Program-made: the position numbers and the translations under genes
DNA from: Dromiciops gliroides
Lineage: Eukaryota > Chordata > Mammalia > Microbiotheria > Microbiotheriidae
Assembly: GCF_019393635.1 (NCBI RefSeq)
Contig: NC_057863.1
Coordinates: 571,074,784-571,138,783, forward strand
Direction: 5' to 3'
DNA length: 64,000 bases
Shown: one piece after another, positions 32,101 through 44,479 of the stretch
Layout of the letters: each line of letters opens with the position of its first letter
Position numbering within the stretch: position 1 is the first letter of the stretch
The notes under the pieces: model-generated
Databases searched by the model: none
What the model saw: the letters and a program-made list of their open reading frames with translations, nothing else
What the model was told of the DNA's origin: nothing

Positions 32101-33131
32101 TCACTCAAACTTTATTATTCATGAGATTAAAACTAAAAACTTGTGGAAATTTATTTTGATTTGGGGACCCTACCTTTAGGCTGAGATTAGAAAGCCTTAG
32201 GCCCTCAGGGTCTCTCCCCCTCCTCCTCAGCTTCAGCTGAGCGGAAAAAGCCCTGTGGGCTATACAAGATGCCAGGTCAGACAACTGGGGGGAAAAAAAG
32301 CCGCCAGCTCCCTCCGACCTGAGAGGAGCTATCCGAAAGATAGCCTGTGCTGAGGCTCGTGAAGTGGGAGTGCAACCCCCTCCCCCAACCAGCCGCAGCC
32401 CTGGCTGGCGGATTAGCTTGGTCTGTGGGGGCAAAGGAAGCCCGGAGATTTGAGTGGAGAGAAGAAAAGGTATATATAGACCTGGGAGTTAGAATAGAAT
32501 TTTATTTTCCAAAATATATGTAAAAACAAATTTTAACATCAATTTTTTAAAAAAATTGTTCCAACTTCTCTTCCTCCTCCATTCCCAACCCCCACCCACT
32601 AGAACTCAAGCAGACCTGGGAGTTAGGAAAAAAAAGGAAGGACTCAAGGACAGACTAGACAGACAAGATTGGAGAGGGGTGACTAGAAGGGCGATAAAGG
32701 CAGACAGAACAGGAGGCAGCGGAGAGCACAGAAGCGGTCAGCACAGGGTATAGGTTGGAGAAAGTGAAGATTAAGAGGAGTTAGAAGAAAGTAGCTGAGC
32801 AGGGAAAGTGTAACGTGCCCTGAGGCCCTTATTGTATTCAAGAAGTTCGAAGGGCAGCAGGTGGGAAAGAGACCGCAGGAAAGCAGTCAGGTTGTACTTT
32901 ATTTCCCTGTATTCCTAATTTGAAATAGTATCTCATAAATAAACTCTGCTTTGATTATTTGGTTAAGAGGCTTCTTAACCTTTAGATTATCAATAGCGGA
33001 GTAGTGTGGTGGAACTTTATAAACGGCCCACATTAAATTAACGAAGTCAGATAGCCAAATAGTCAAAAGTCCCCAGATTAGTCCTCTAGTCATCCATAGA
33101 TCAGTTCCCCCCAAATTAGCCCTAGTTAACA
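32100..33131 (+). repeat. Candidate solo LTR-like block, GC-richer
   Basis: Unusually GC- and CpG-containing for this window. On plus, a TATA-like tatatatag at 32471 is followed downstream by AATAAACTCTGCTTTG (about 32938) and an end at ...CTAGTTAACA (33131), a layout typical of LTRs. Another AATAAA lies on the minus strand near 32110, so orientation is uncertain. An L1 tail splits it. No second LTR or internal retroviral genes were seen. Confidence 0.4.
32493..32611 (-). mobile_element. Very short L1 3' insertion
   Basis: 119-bp minus-strand L1 tail. The TSD agacctgggagttag is a perfect 15 bp at 32478-32492 and 32612-32626. It interrupts the LTR-like block. Confidence 0.85.
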
Positions 33132-33264
33132 AAATATTTCCACAAACTAAAACAAAACAAATAAAAAAAACACCCAGAGAAAATGCTCAATCATGCAGGT
33201 AAGTACGAATACATTTCAAGAACTCAAAGTTTATGCTGACTGATTTCATTGGATAGTGATGATT

Positions 33265-33375
33265 GAGTGAGCATTGGTAAGTCATTTCCCTTCTCCAGGC
33301 CTCAATTTCCCCATCTGTAAAATGACTAGATGATTTCTAAAGGCCCTTCTAAGGCCATAAAGGCCCTGGGTCTTA
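33265..33375 (+). mobile_element. MIR-like old SINE
   Basis: gtaagtcatttcccttctcc, ctcaatttccccatctgtaa and gatgatttctaaaggccct. Confidence 0.6.
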
Positions 33376-33424
33376 TGAATCAGTGGGGCTACTGGGCTGC
33401 TATTTCAGGATAGGTAAAGAGAGC

Positions 33425-33620
33425 TCACAGTTATTGTATGATGTAAAGACTACTGGAGTTGAAGAACTTGGGTTCAGATACTGGCTATGCAACTAATTAT
33501 CTATGTGATTTTGAGCAGATTGGGCAACTACTCTGGGCCTCTGTTTCTTCATCTGTAAAAATAAGAGGATTAGACCAAATGATCTCTAACATCAAATCTA
33601 GCTCTTCCTGCAATAATTAG
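33425..33620 (+). mobile_element. MIR-type old SINE
   Basis: gaagaacttgggttcagata, ctctgtttcttcatctgtaa and ccaaatgatctctaacatc in order. Confidence 0.6.
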
Positions 33621-33799
33621 GATGCTTTGTGAGATGGCTTGTGAATGTTTTGTTTTTTTAAATATACCCCTTGATTGACTGAAGCTATCACATATACAAT
33701 TAGAGAGCCCTGTTCTCCCCTTTCATCTCAACACGGCAAAGCAATGAGTCCTGTGGACCTGTGCAGAGAAGGAAGCTCTCCTTTTACAAGCCCTATTCT

Positions 33800-33930
33800 G
33801 TATACTCTCCCCTTAATCAATCAATCAACTATTTATTAAGTAGTTAGGTACTGTGTTAGATACTGAGGATGAAAGTACAAGGAATGAAACAATCCATTCT
33901 TGCAATGAGCTTACATTATTACCTCATAAA
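33800..33930 (+). repeat. Old interspersed repeat fragment
   Basis: aatcaatcaactatttattaag, taggtactgtgttagatact, gaaacaatccattcttgcaa: the family of 545-990. Confidence 0.55.
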
Positions 33931-34245
33931 CCTGTACAGAGCTCATGAGACTACAGATTCCATTTTGTCAGTTGGAAGAATTGGCCTAAAGGAATGGCAA
34001 TCATATCGCTCGTTACTATTCCTCTTATTTTTATCATTATTAAAAAGTTTTATTTTTTTATCTTGACATCCCATTTATTTTAAATATCTAACCTCCTCCA
34101 TTACCATCATTCCCCTCCCCCAACAAAGAAAAGGCACCAAACAAACCCAAAGGACAAAGCTGCTGCTCTTATATGATGTACTTACTGGAAGAAGGGGGAT
34201 GAGTTTTAATCATCTGTTTTCTGGGCCATTAAAATTACTGCTTAG

Positions 34246-34440
34246 AGGCAGCTAGGTAGGATAGTAGATACAGTGATGTACCTGGAATCAGAAAGACCTG
34301 AGTTCAAATTCATGCTCAGATACTTGCTAGTTGTGTGACCATAGGCAAGTCACTTCACCTCTATCTGCTCAGATGTTGCGAGGATGAGACATTTGTAAAT
34401 TTGCTTTGCAAGCTTTAAGTACTATACAAATACTAGCTAG
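34246..34440 (+). mobile_element. tRNA-headed MIR-type SINE
   Basis: aggcagctaggtaggatagt head, tgagttcaaattcatgctca, tgtgtgaccataggcaagtc, then a gcaagctttaagtactatac tail. The head is related to the short SINE while the tail resembles MIR. Confidence 0.7.
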
Positions 34441-34740
34441 CTATTAATCAGTTTTCTTCTAATGTTCTCCTCATTTTCATTAGTGTTGTCAATGTGAATA
34501 TTATTTTCTTGGTTCTGCTTCTTTCTCTCTGTTAGTACAGTTAGATCTTCTTGGTTTTCTCTGAATTCTTCAGCATCATTGTTCCTCTTGGTATCATGAT
34601 ATTTTATCACATTCATATGCTGCAATTTGTTCAGCCTTTCCTCTGTCAGTGGCTACTCATTTTATTTCCAGCCTTTTTTTTTTTTTTGGTTAAACTATCA
34701 TGAAGAAGGCTAGCCTGGATATTTTGGTGAACATGGAGCT
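34440..34740 (-). mobile_element. Old L1 3' UTR fragment
   Basis: tcatgatattttatcacatt, atgctgcaatttgttcagcc, gatattttggtgaacatgga in antisense L1 order. Confidence 0.5.
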
Positions 34741-34744
34741 GTAA

Positions 34745-35690
34745 TCAACATTAGTCACAACACCCTAAGAAGTCAGAGATCTGAGCTGAATTTCTCAGTT
34801 GATCCACTAGCCTGGAAAATGTCATTTGAGCCCATGGCATGAGTTCCCTGGTGTGGGCTTGACCAGTCACTATTTCTAGGTATGAAGTCAGAGCACAATG
34901 GTTTCCCCAAGTTGTGGTTATGGGTAATATTTTTGGTTCCACCTCTGGGTCTCAGGTATCTGCCTCCTGGCCTCTGGCTCTTCCTCTCTATTCATCAACA
35001 GTTTCCCAGAGAAGTCACCAGAAAGCCTAAAAATAGGGGAGGCGCAGTTTTCCTAATTTAAGAAGAAAATAGCTACCGGATGGCTCAAATGCAAAGAGAT
35101 TCTAGTTTCAAAGTTAGTGCAAAAGTAAATAAATACAAATCATGATCCCTTCTAAAGTTAAAATAAGAGCAAAACAGAAGAATTTTTGTTTCTGTTTTTG
35201 CTTTTATTTTTGGAGAGGAAACATGATAGAAATATTCCAGGGGAGGGGGACAAGGAATTACACTGCTTCCCCTCTCAATTTATGTCCCTACTCCAGTTTT
35301 TTGTTAAGTCTATTTATGGGACTTTCCTGTTCTAATACCATAGAATGAAATATTTAGAAATATTTTGTGTAAAGGGTGTTCTGCTTTCATTTTTACAAAT
35401 TCAGCTCAACCTTTATGGACTCATATCAATCACTGGAACACAAAACAACTTGAGCAGCATTTATTAGACCAGGAGACCTCATTATATATGCAAGGTCCCC
35501 CCCTACTCTTCCAAACTCCTTCCCATTTCTTTCACCCCATGCCCACATACTGCCTTAAACTATGATGGTACAGACATACATGAAACCTTGCTAATCCAAA
35601 GAAACAGACATAGCTTGGGAGAGGGAATGGGAAGGGGAGGTAATAACCATTTATATTATCCACTATATATAGGCACTGTTTTAAGCACTT
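34745..35690. other. No gene recognised
   Basis: No family or coding pattern recognised; a MIR-like start (gcactgttttaagcacttta) sits near 35660-35695. Confidence 0.4.
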
Positions 35691-35694
35691 TACA

Positions 35695-37720
35695 GATCGA
35701 AGATGGTGATGTAAGTGACCATTTTTGATGAACTCTCCCAAAACTCCTCTCTAAACAATTTTAAAAAGCACTTCAAATTGAATTCTAAGTGGCATAACAA
35801 CAACAACAACAAAAATCACACTGAGTCATTTTTTTCCAGCCCAGGACAGCTTAAGAGGACAGAAGGAGATTCCTGAGAACACTCAGGGAGAAATGACACT
35901 ACCTTTGGGTCTTGGATATTCTAGAAATGTTGGCAACAGTAGCAGTACCAGGAATACTCAGTGCCCAGAGATGGTAAGAAGATTGAACATTCGGTCCAAA
36001 AGAGTTTATAGGTACTCCCATGCTAATACTGGGTGCAGGACCAAGAACCACTGGCAACTCCATTGCCCATTACCCAGTTCCAGGTCACAGTTTCAGGGCA
36101 GGTAGGAGCAGTTGTGTTCACAAGGGAGTAGGGGACCTATCTGGGTAAGGACCAGAGTGTAGACCAGGAAAGCAGTGACCAGAACTCTCGTAATAACACA
36201 ACCTTGGAAGCACTGAAAACTTACAGGGCACTAAACCTACTTGTGAAAACACTGGGACATAAAAGTCTAAAGCTTGATAGTTACCAGCTGCCCTTCCACT
36301 CTTGATACTAGAGATAAGTAGAATGCAACTCTAACATAGAGTCTAAAGTCAAGAAATAGGCTGGGAAAATGGACAAAAAAAAACTAAAAAAAGAACCTGA
36401 CCATAAAAAGCTACTATGGTGACAGGGAAACTCAAGACATAAACTTAGAAAGACCAACAACTTAAAAGCAACTGTTATAAGCAGAACCTCAAAGAAAAAT
36501 TAGACACAAGCCCAACAAGAATTCTCAGAAGAACTAAAGGAAGACATTTTTAAAAGAGCAAAAAAAGATTTAAAAAAATAAAATAAGAATGGGGGAAGAA
36601 AAATTAGGAGGGGGAAAGAAGAGCAACGCAAAAATGGAAAAAGAGAATTAACAGCTTGGTTTAAGAAAAGGCATAGAAAAATACTGTAAAAATAATTCCT
36701 TAAACATCAAAATTTGTCAAGTGGCAAAAGAAGTATAAAATAACTGAATAATTCCTTAAAAGTTGTAATTGATGAAGTAGAAGCTAATTACTATATGAAA
36801 CATCAAGAAACAAAATAAAGTCAAAATAATGAAAAAAATAAAAGAAAATGTGAAATATTTCATAGCAAAAATCATCTGACTAGGAAGATTGAGGAGACAT
36901 AATTTAAGAATTATTTCACTACCTGAAATACATAATAAAAAAAGAGCCTAAACATCATATTTCAAGAAATTATCAAGGAAAAGTGCCCATATATTTTAGA
37001 ACCAGAAAGCAAAATAGAAATTGAAATAATCCACTGATCACCTCCTAAAATTACTGATCACCTCTCAGGAATATTATAGCCAAACTCTGGAGCAATAGAC
37101 AGGATTATATGAAATATAGCAACTACAACTATAAAAGTATGGAAGGCTAGGAATTTGATATTCCAGAAGTCAAAGTAGCTAGGATTACAATCAAGAATAA
37201 TGTACCCAGAAAAACTGAGTATAATTCTATAGGAGGGGGGTGTGATAATGGATTCTTAATGAAATAGAAGGCTTTGATTTATTCCTGATTAAAAGACCTG
37301 GGCTGAATAGAAATTTTACATTCAAACACAATTCACAAGGAACACAAACAGGTAAAAATAAATGAGAACTCATAAGGAACTTTAAAAAGTTAAACTGTTT
37401 CTATTCCCAAATGGGAAGATGATACATGTAAACAAACCCCTAAAATTTTTATTATCATTATGATAGCTAGAAAGAATCTACTTAGGTAGAGGATATGGAT
37501 GTGACTCTATTATATTGGGATGACCTCAAAAGAAAAATGGAAGGTAGGAAGGAGTGATGTAATGGGAGAAGAGGGAAGGGAGAAGTATTAGAAAAATTGT
37601 CTCACATGAAAAATAAGCAGAAGGAAAAGTTTTGTTTTGTTTTTAATGAAGGGGGAAATGGGAAAGAGTGGGCAACACTGAAACCTCACTCTTATTTGAA
37701 CTGGTTCAAAGAGGGAAAAA
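35695..37720 (+). mobile_element. Degenerate LINE-like sequence (L1/HAL1-type)
   Basis: Begins aagatggtgatgtaagtgacc, like an L1 5' end, continues as very A-rich, former coding-like sequence and includes ccactgatcacctcct, tatagccaaactctggagc, gattacaatcaagaataatg and tcccaaatgggaagatgat, a marsupial LINE-related order I recognise only loosely. Many stops; no usable frame. Confidence 0.4.
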
Positions 37721-37730
37721 TATGTGGATG

Positions 37731-37781
<51 letters not shown>
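37731..37781. repeat. (GATA)n microsatellite
   Basis: About 12 perfect GATA units at the end of the LINE-like block. Confidence 0.95.
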
Positions 37782-38174
37782 TATAAGTAGATAAATAGGT
37801 ATAGATAAAGATAAAGAGAGATGTAGATATAGACACATTGTTCTCTAGGGTAATACTTTATAATAGAGGTCTATCATAGAAGCTAGTTTGTTGAAGGCAC
37901 TACTGGTGTTCGTGTCTTCTCTTTTGATACCTTATCATCATTCATAAGCAGGTGTTTCCCCATATACTTGTTGCAATATTTCTTCCACCATCTTCTTCAT
38001 GAAATTCAGGAAGTATTTAATCCACACATCTTACTTTTAAAATTTATCATTACAGAGACCTCTACCTTCTGATATTTTTGTGGGGTGGCAGGAACAAGGT
38101 CTAAACTTGTGCTTTCATTCATATTGAGAACTTCCAGGGAAGAAAATCCCTATACTAATGCAGATCATAACTCA

Positions 38175-38290
38175 GCAAATTATGAAGTGACTTGCCTAAG
38201 ATCATACATCCAATATGTGTGAGAAGCAGAACTTGATTATGGGTTTTCCTAACTCCAAGTCCACTCTCTACACTGCTGCCTTGCCTCTGG
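38175..38290 (-). mobile_element. MIR-like old SINE
   Basis: gaagtgacttgcctaagatc, gaagcagaacttgattatgg and aactccaagtccactctcta. Confidence 0.6.
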
Positions 38291-38294
38291 AAAA

Positions 38295-38900
38295 GAATAC
38301 TTTAGAAATATTATTCAGTTCCTAGGGATGCTTGGGGGTAATGACTGGTTTATTTGGTGTCTAGCAGTTTGAGAATGCTCTGTTAATCATCAATGAGCAT
38401 CAAACATGTATGAAAATGACTACATCATAGATCTAGGCAGGTATATGTAATGGCCATGCAGGTTACACTTACGGAAAAGCATGCCAGGTTCTTCAGGTCT
38501 TAAATTAACACTGACCCTGCCTGGTATGGGGAGGTATGTAGAAGAACAACTCTGCTTTTCACATGAAGACAATCTGGTAGAGCTCTTTATTCTTGGGGGG
38601 CAAGTTCAGGCTACTGATCCTTTGGCTTCCAGACAGTGTTCCTGGCAAAGTTCACAGCCTTCTTCAATTATTGTTCTATTTCTTTTCATTCTCTTCCTCA
38701 GAGAGAGAACTCAGTGAAGCTTCCTACTTGCTGTTCCTTTAGAATTTTTATCCCTATTTCATTTGAGCTTTTATTTCTGGAATTGCAAAGACTCCTTGAC
38801 TAGTTGGCCAGAACTGAGGAGTCCCTCTCCCTCACAGATTTGTGGCCAGCCTGCTCCCATTGACCCTTTCCTCCTGCATGCTAATGTAACCAAACAAGGT
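38295..38900. other. No gene recognised
   Basis: Nothing recognisable; the 78-codon stretch at 38481-38717 lacks motifs. Confidence 0.4.
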
Positions 38901-38918
38901 TTGAAATTGTGCCCTTCT

Positions 38919-39079
38919 TTTATTTATTAATTTATATATTTTTTTGTGAGGCAATTGGGGTTTAGTGACTTGCCCAGGGTAACAAAGCTAGTAATTATTA
39001 AGTGTCTGAGGCCCCGTTTGAACTCAGGTCCTCCTGAATCCAGGGCCAGTGCTCTATCTACTGCACCACCTAGCTGCCC
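38919..39079 (-). mobile_element. Short SINE (WSINE1-like)
   Basis: Antisense copy. The TSD gaaattgtgcccttct is a perfect 16 bp at 38903-38918 and 39080-39095. Confidence 0.95.
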
Positions 39080-39485
39080 GAAATTGTGCCCTTCTAACAC
39101 ACAGTTCTTGTGTGATGAACATATCACAACTTCTCTTAAGTCAGTTTCTTCTGTGAAATGATTATAATGCCTTTAGTAAGACCTCAGAGGACCCTTCTAA
39201 GTCTCAAGTACAATACTGTATAAAGTGCTCTGTCATAATGCCACCATTAGTCATCCTGCTGAGAGCCTCCGGGCCCTCTCAGACAAAGAAAAAAGAAAAG
39301 AAAAGATAAAAAAACCACCTTTTTTAGAGAGCCTACCCCCTTATCTCAGGACACATTGCAAACTCTTTATCTTACTGGATGAGGACAATTAAATTCACTA
39401 CAGGAAGAAGTTGATAGGGCTTAACAGATTCTCCTGAATCAGCCAGCACCTTTGAGTGATGTAATATAGTAATACAATGAAGAGA

Positions 39486-39688
39486 GTGTCAGGAAGATGA
39501 GTCTTCCTGAGTTCAAATATGACCTGACACTTACCAGCTGTGTGACCCTGGGCAAGTCACTTCACCCTGTTTGCCTCAGTTTCCTCATCTGTAAAATAAG
39601 CTGGAGAAGGAAATGGCAAACTACTCCAGTATCTCTGCAAATTGGGGTCACAAAGAGTAGGACATCACTGAATGACAACAACAACAAA
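39486..39688 (+). mobile_element. Long SINE (MAR1-like), 5'-truncated
   Basis: From gtcaggaagatgagtcttcc through gctggagaaggaaatggcaa to aatgacaacaacaacaaa. The tRNA-like head is missing or unrecognisable. Confidence 0.88.
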
Positions 39689-39734
39689 GTATGCAAAAAG
39701 GGATTTATACTAAATAAGTCTGGGAAGGTAGCTT

Positions 39735-39965
39735 GAAGCCAGAGAATAAAAGGCTTCAAATATCAGGAGGGGAAGTTTTTACTTTATTCTAGAAGCAAGT
39801 GGGAACCACTGAAAGTTTTTGAGCAAACGAGTAGTATGGTCATACTTGTACCTTAGGAAGACTATTTTGTGAAAGATGGATTAGAGAAGGGAGTGGCTGG
39901 AAGTAGAACAATGCCTTAGGAAGCTGTAATAGTAATCCAGGAGAGAGCTGATAGAGACAAGAGAG
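39735..39965 (+). repeat. Old interspersed repeat, downstream portion
   Basis: aagcaagtgggaaccactga, tttttgagcaaacgagtagt, agtaatccaggagagagctg: probably a downstream part of the family at 545-990. Confidence 0.5.
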
Positions 39966-40384
39966 AAGGGCACATATAGGAGAGATTAGAAAAATATATA
40001 TACAAAAGAAATAGAAGAAGAGGCTCAAGTTTTTGAGACCCTACAAATGATCAGAGTGGTTGAGGTGAGCTTCCAGCCAGCAAAAATAATAAGCAAGTGG
40101 TTTTTGAGCTATTTAAAGGCAAACTGGTGGCATGAACTTGAATTCTGGGTGTCTGTCTCTCCACTCCACCACCTCCTGTCTTTTATTAATTATAAAATAA
40201 GCAGTTCTTGTATTTTTTCTCCCTTATTGGTTCCCCTTGAGATTCTAGATCTTTTTCCAAATAACTTTTGCAATTATTTTGTCTAGTTCTACAAAATATT
40301 TTCTTGAAATTTTGATTGGTATAGCAATAGATTGTAAGTTAATTTAGTTATTGTTGTTAAGACTTACAGAGTTACAAAATGCTC

Positions 40385-40925
40385 ATATTGCATCCTGTTC
40401 TATCTATGGTTCCCTGTCCTCTAGTGAAGTTCAGATGCCTTTGTTTGGCATTCAAAGCCCTCCAACAACTGGCACAGCTCTATTTTTCTATCTCTCACAT
40501 TATTCCCCTCTCCATACCTCATATGTTTTACATGCCAGTAACTGGACAACTCCCCCACCTCATAAATGTCTGACATCTTCTTCCACTGAATTCCCACCTT
40601 TCCTTGAAAGCCCAACTCAAATGCTTCCTCCAGATTTCTCCAACTGATAATTACTTACATCCCCTCACCTCATCCCCCATCCACATAACCCTCCCCCCAG
40701 TCCCTCAGACCATAAAAAGCAATTTATATACTTGCCTCATGTACTCCTGTATTATTTTGTATTAAACTTATTTGTGTAGTTGTTAGATTCTGGTGCTGGA
40801 CAAGAGACTCCCTAAGGTGGTGCCCCAGTACTATCTCAACTTCTTCATCTCCCTCAATGCTTGGAACAGTTCTCTACCTTTGGTAGGTGCTTAATAAATA
40901 TTTGTTAATTGAATTAAATTCAATT
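40385..40925 (+). mobile_element. L2 LINE 3' end
   Basis: Classic L2 order: ggcattcaaagccctccaac, cacctttccttgaaagccc, aactcaaatgcttcctccag, then ggtaggtgcttaataaatat with tail tttgttaattgaatt. Residual coding similarity only. Confidence 0.8.
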
Positions 40926-40929
40926 TCCT

Positions 40930-41650
40930 ATTTGCTTAAACAAATCTAAATAAACGGACTAATAAATGAACGAACTAATTAATGAGTTAAAAGTTCTTCA
41001 GAGATGGTGATAATAACCGATTCATTTTTGCATCCCCCAGGGCCACCTATCAGGGATGTGGTAGGAGCTTGGACAACCCATGTTGATGATGGTGACATTA
41101 AAAAATTCAAGGCATTGTATCATTAAGCCTAGTAGGGTCATAGATTCCAATGTAAGCATTAGCACGGCCTTTGAAAAGCTGGCAAACATTCTTTTTCAGT
41201 GTTTATATATGAAGGGGTAAGCTCCAGTTTCCTTTTCATTGGCACAAGATTTCCTCTTCTGTATATATCAGAGAAATACTTAAAACAAACGCCAACCTCC
41301 CTCCAGATCAGAACGAGAACAATAAAAATTAGCCAGACAATGTGCAAGTAGCTTTTTCCTTATAGGGGGCCCTGCCCAAAATAAGGTCTGTTTATTTGGA
41401 AATTAATAAATGGGCCGGGGACCCTTTTGGAAATCTTTGTTTGAAGCCTGAGGATTTTTAACTGGCTGGGATCCTTTGCCTAAATGAGTACTCCTTAAAA
41501 GCAGGACAACTTTCCATTGCCTGGGGTAAAAGGGTGTGTGTTGGATGATGCATGGAGCAATGTAGGGTGGCTAAGGGAGAGAGGGTAGTGTTGGTGCCCA
41601 TAGAGATCCTGTATTAGTGATTGGACTCAGATTCTGACTCCTCCCTCTTT
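40930..41650. other. No gene recognised
   Basis: No repeat family or coding motif recognised. Confidence 0.4.
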
Positions 41651-41654
41651 GTCT

Positions 41655-41805
41655 CAGTAATTAAATAATCAATCAATTAGCAAACATTTAATTCGTGTCC
41701 ATTATGGCCTTATATGGGCCAGGCACCCATTAGGTATTGGGGATACAAAAATAACAAATGAAACAATCCTTACTCTCGAGGAACTCTTGGTAGTAGCTTC
41801 CTTGG
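41655..41805 (+). repeat. Old interspersed repeat fragment
   Basis: ggccaggcacccattaggta, ttggggatacaaaaataaca, atccttactctcgaggaact: the family of 545-990. Confidence 0.6.
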
Positions 41806-41814
41806 TACAGTAAA

Positions 41815-41995
41815 GAGTGAGCTAGATTTGGAGCGAGAGGACACGGGGGTTCCAATCCTGAATCTTCCATCCACTCCATGTGGGATCATGGACAATCTCA
41901 CTGTGCCTCAGTTATTCATCTATAAAATGAGGGGATTGAATTAGATGTGCTCTCAGACCCTTTCTAGCTCCAAAATTATGATCCTGTTAAGCTTT
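41815..41995 (+). mobile_element. MIR-type old SINE
   Basis: gggttccaatcctgaatctt, ctgtgcctcagttattcatc, tataaaatgaggggattgaa, ccctttctagctccaaaatt. Confidence 0.65.
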
Positions 41996-42290
41996 ATGAA
42001 AAAATCAGACCCAACCCTATAGAATTTTCACTATTAAAATTCCAGGGTTTTCCTATCCCAGAGATATAGGAGATATCAAATAGATATTATGTACAAATCA
42101 TTTTTTTGTAGGGAAATATGTAAATTCAAGATTTGTAAAAGAAGAAACCTTCATTTTATTAATTTTCATTCTGCCTATCTGTCCTTCGTATATATCCTAA
42201 AATGCAAAGGCTTTAGGAACATCAAAACATTTTTGGTGCATATTAAAGTGATTTAATAGTGAACCTCATAATTACAAGAATGACTACTGA

Positions 42291-42441
42291 GGGGCAGCTA
42301 GGTAGCACAGTGGATAGAACACCGGCCCTGGAGTCAAGAGGACCCAAGTTCAAATCCAGCCTCAGACACTTGACACTTACTAGCTGTGTGATCCTGGGCA
42401 AGTTATTTAACCCTCATTGCCCTGCCAGAAAAAAAAAAAAA
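42291..42441 (+). mobile_element. Short SINE (WSINE1-like)
   Basis: Sense copy close to consensus with a 13-A tail. It lies at the left end of the long dead L1. Confidence 0.93.
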
Positions 42442-44333
42442 TTGTTTTGTCTTTTTTTGTTGTTGTTATTCTATAAATTAGTCTCCTTGTTCATTTCATT
42501 TTTAACCCTGTTACTTGGTTCCCTTTTAATCTTAGCTTTATTAGATTTTTGTGTAAAAACTATTTAATTGTATATAATCAAAATTATCTGTCTTACCTTC
42601 TCTGATCCTTTCCATCCCTTATTTGGTCATTAATTTTTCTTTTATCTGTAGATCTGATAGGTAATTTTCCCCCATGCTTCTCTAATTTGTTTATGATGTG
42701 ACCTTTTATATCTAGGTCATGAATCCATTTGGAGCTTATCTTGGTATAAGTTATGAGGTGTTACTCTGAATCTAATTTCCTCCGTACTGCCGTTCAATTT
42801 TCTTACCAATTTTTGTCAAATAGTGAGTCCTTACATGAGTATCTGGGGATTTTGTGTTACTAGTATACTAGGCTACAAGATATCTTGGCTTTTGTGTGTT
42901 GTGAACCCAATCTGTTCACTGATGAATTTCTCAATTTTTTAACCAGTACCAAATTGTTTTGAGAATTTCTGATTTGTAGTAGAGTTTGAGATTTGGCACT
43001 GCTTGGCCCCCTTTGCATTTCTTTTGATTATTTCTCTGCATGAATTTCATTATTATTTATTTTAGTTCTATAAAGTAATCCTTTGGAAATTTGATTTATA
43101 GGGCATTGAACAAGTATATTAATTTAAGTGCCATTGTCATTTTTGTTATACTGGTTTATTCTACTCATGAGCAATTAATATTTCTCCAATAGTTTTTTCT
43201 TTCTATAAACTGTATTTTGCAATTGCATTATTATAGTTCTTTCTGTATCTTGGTAGGTAGACTCCCATGTACCTTATATATTCTGTGGTTATTTTGAATG
43301 GAATTTCTCTTTTTTTGACTTGCTTCTGGAGTGTTTTTTATTACATAGAAATGTTTATGATTTTGGTGAATATTATAATCTGTAAGTTTGCTGAACATAT
43401 TGTTTCAATTAATTTTTAGTTGACCCCTTAGGGTTCTCTAAAGATACTATATCATCTGTAAAAATTGATAATTTTCTTTCACTTTATGGTTTTTCCATCA
43501 ATTTCCTTTCCTTCTCTTATTGATATACCTGGCATTTCTAGCATTATGTCAAATATAAGTGTTTGACAATGGACATTCTTGTTTCACCCCAGAATTTATT
43601 GGAAAGGATTCTAGTTTATCTCCATTTTATATAATTCTAGCTCTTGGTTTTATACAGGTGTTATTTATCATTTTAAGAGAAGGTGTATTTATTCTTATAT
43701 TTTTTATTTGTAACAGAAATGGATATTGTATCTTGTCAACAACTTTTTCTGCAACTATTAATGTTTGTTGGTTTTTTTATTAATAATTAAAGTGATAATA
43801 TTAAACTAATATTAAACCAGCCCTGATCTCCTGGTATAATTCAACCTGACCATATTATATAATACTTGTTATAGATTGTGTTTCTTGGTTAATTTGTATT
43901 TAACAATTTTACATCAATATTCATTAAAGATATTGATCTATACTTCTTGTTTTCTGTTTTGATTCTTGATTTTTTAAAAATTCAATCATAATTGTGTTAT
44001 AGAAGGGATTTGGTAGATTCTCTTGTTTTTTTAATAAAAGCTTGTGTAATATTAGAATTAAATGTTCTTTGAATGTTTAATAAAATTCAGCTCTACATTC
44101 TGCTGGTTCTAGAATTTTTTTTCTTTGTGGTTTAATTAATCCTCTGAACTTGGTTTGCTTAAATACTGTCTTGTTCTGTTTAGGTTTTGCATATTTTTCT
44201 AAATGTTGATTTATTTTATTTAAGTTGTAAGTTTTATCCAAATTTGGTTGGTAAAATAATTTCTAATAAAATCTTTAATTTCTTCTTCATTTATTGTGAA
44301 TAATCATTTTTATTTTTTACATAGATAATTTGG

Positions 44334-44479
44334 TTTTCTTTTTGTAGGGCAATAAGGGTTAAGTGACTTGCCCAAGGTCACACAGCTAGTAAATGTCAAG
44401 TCTTTGAGGCTGGATTTGAACTCAGGTCCTCCTGAATCCAGGGCCGATACTTTATCCACTGTGCCACCTAGCTGGCCCC
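44334..44479 (-). mobile_element. Short SINE (WSINE1-like) inside L1
   Basis: Antisense copy, moderately close to consensus, inserted in the decayed L1. Confidence 0.92.

Noticed and set aside
37731..37781. CRISPR-like regular array
   Set aside because: A plain GATA microsatellite with no spacers; the genome is mammalian.
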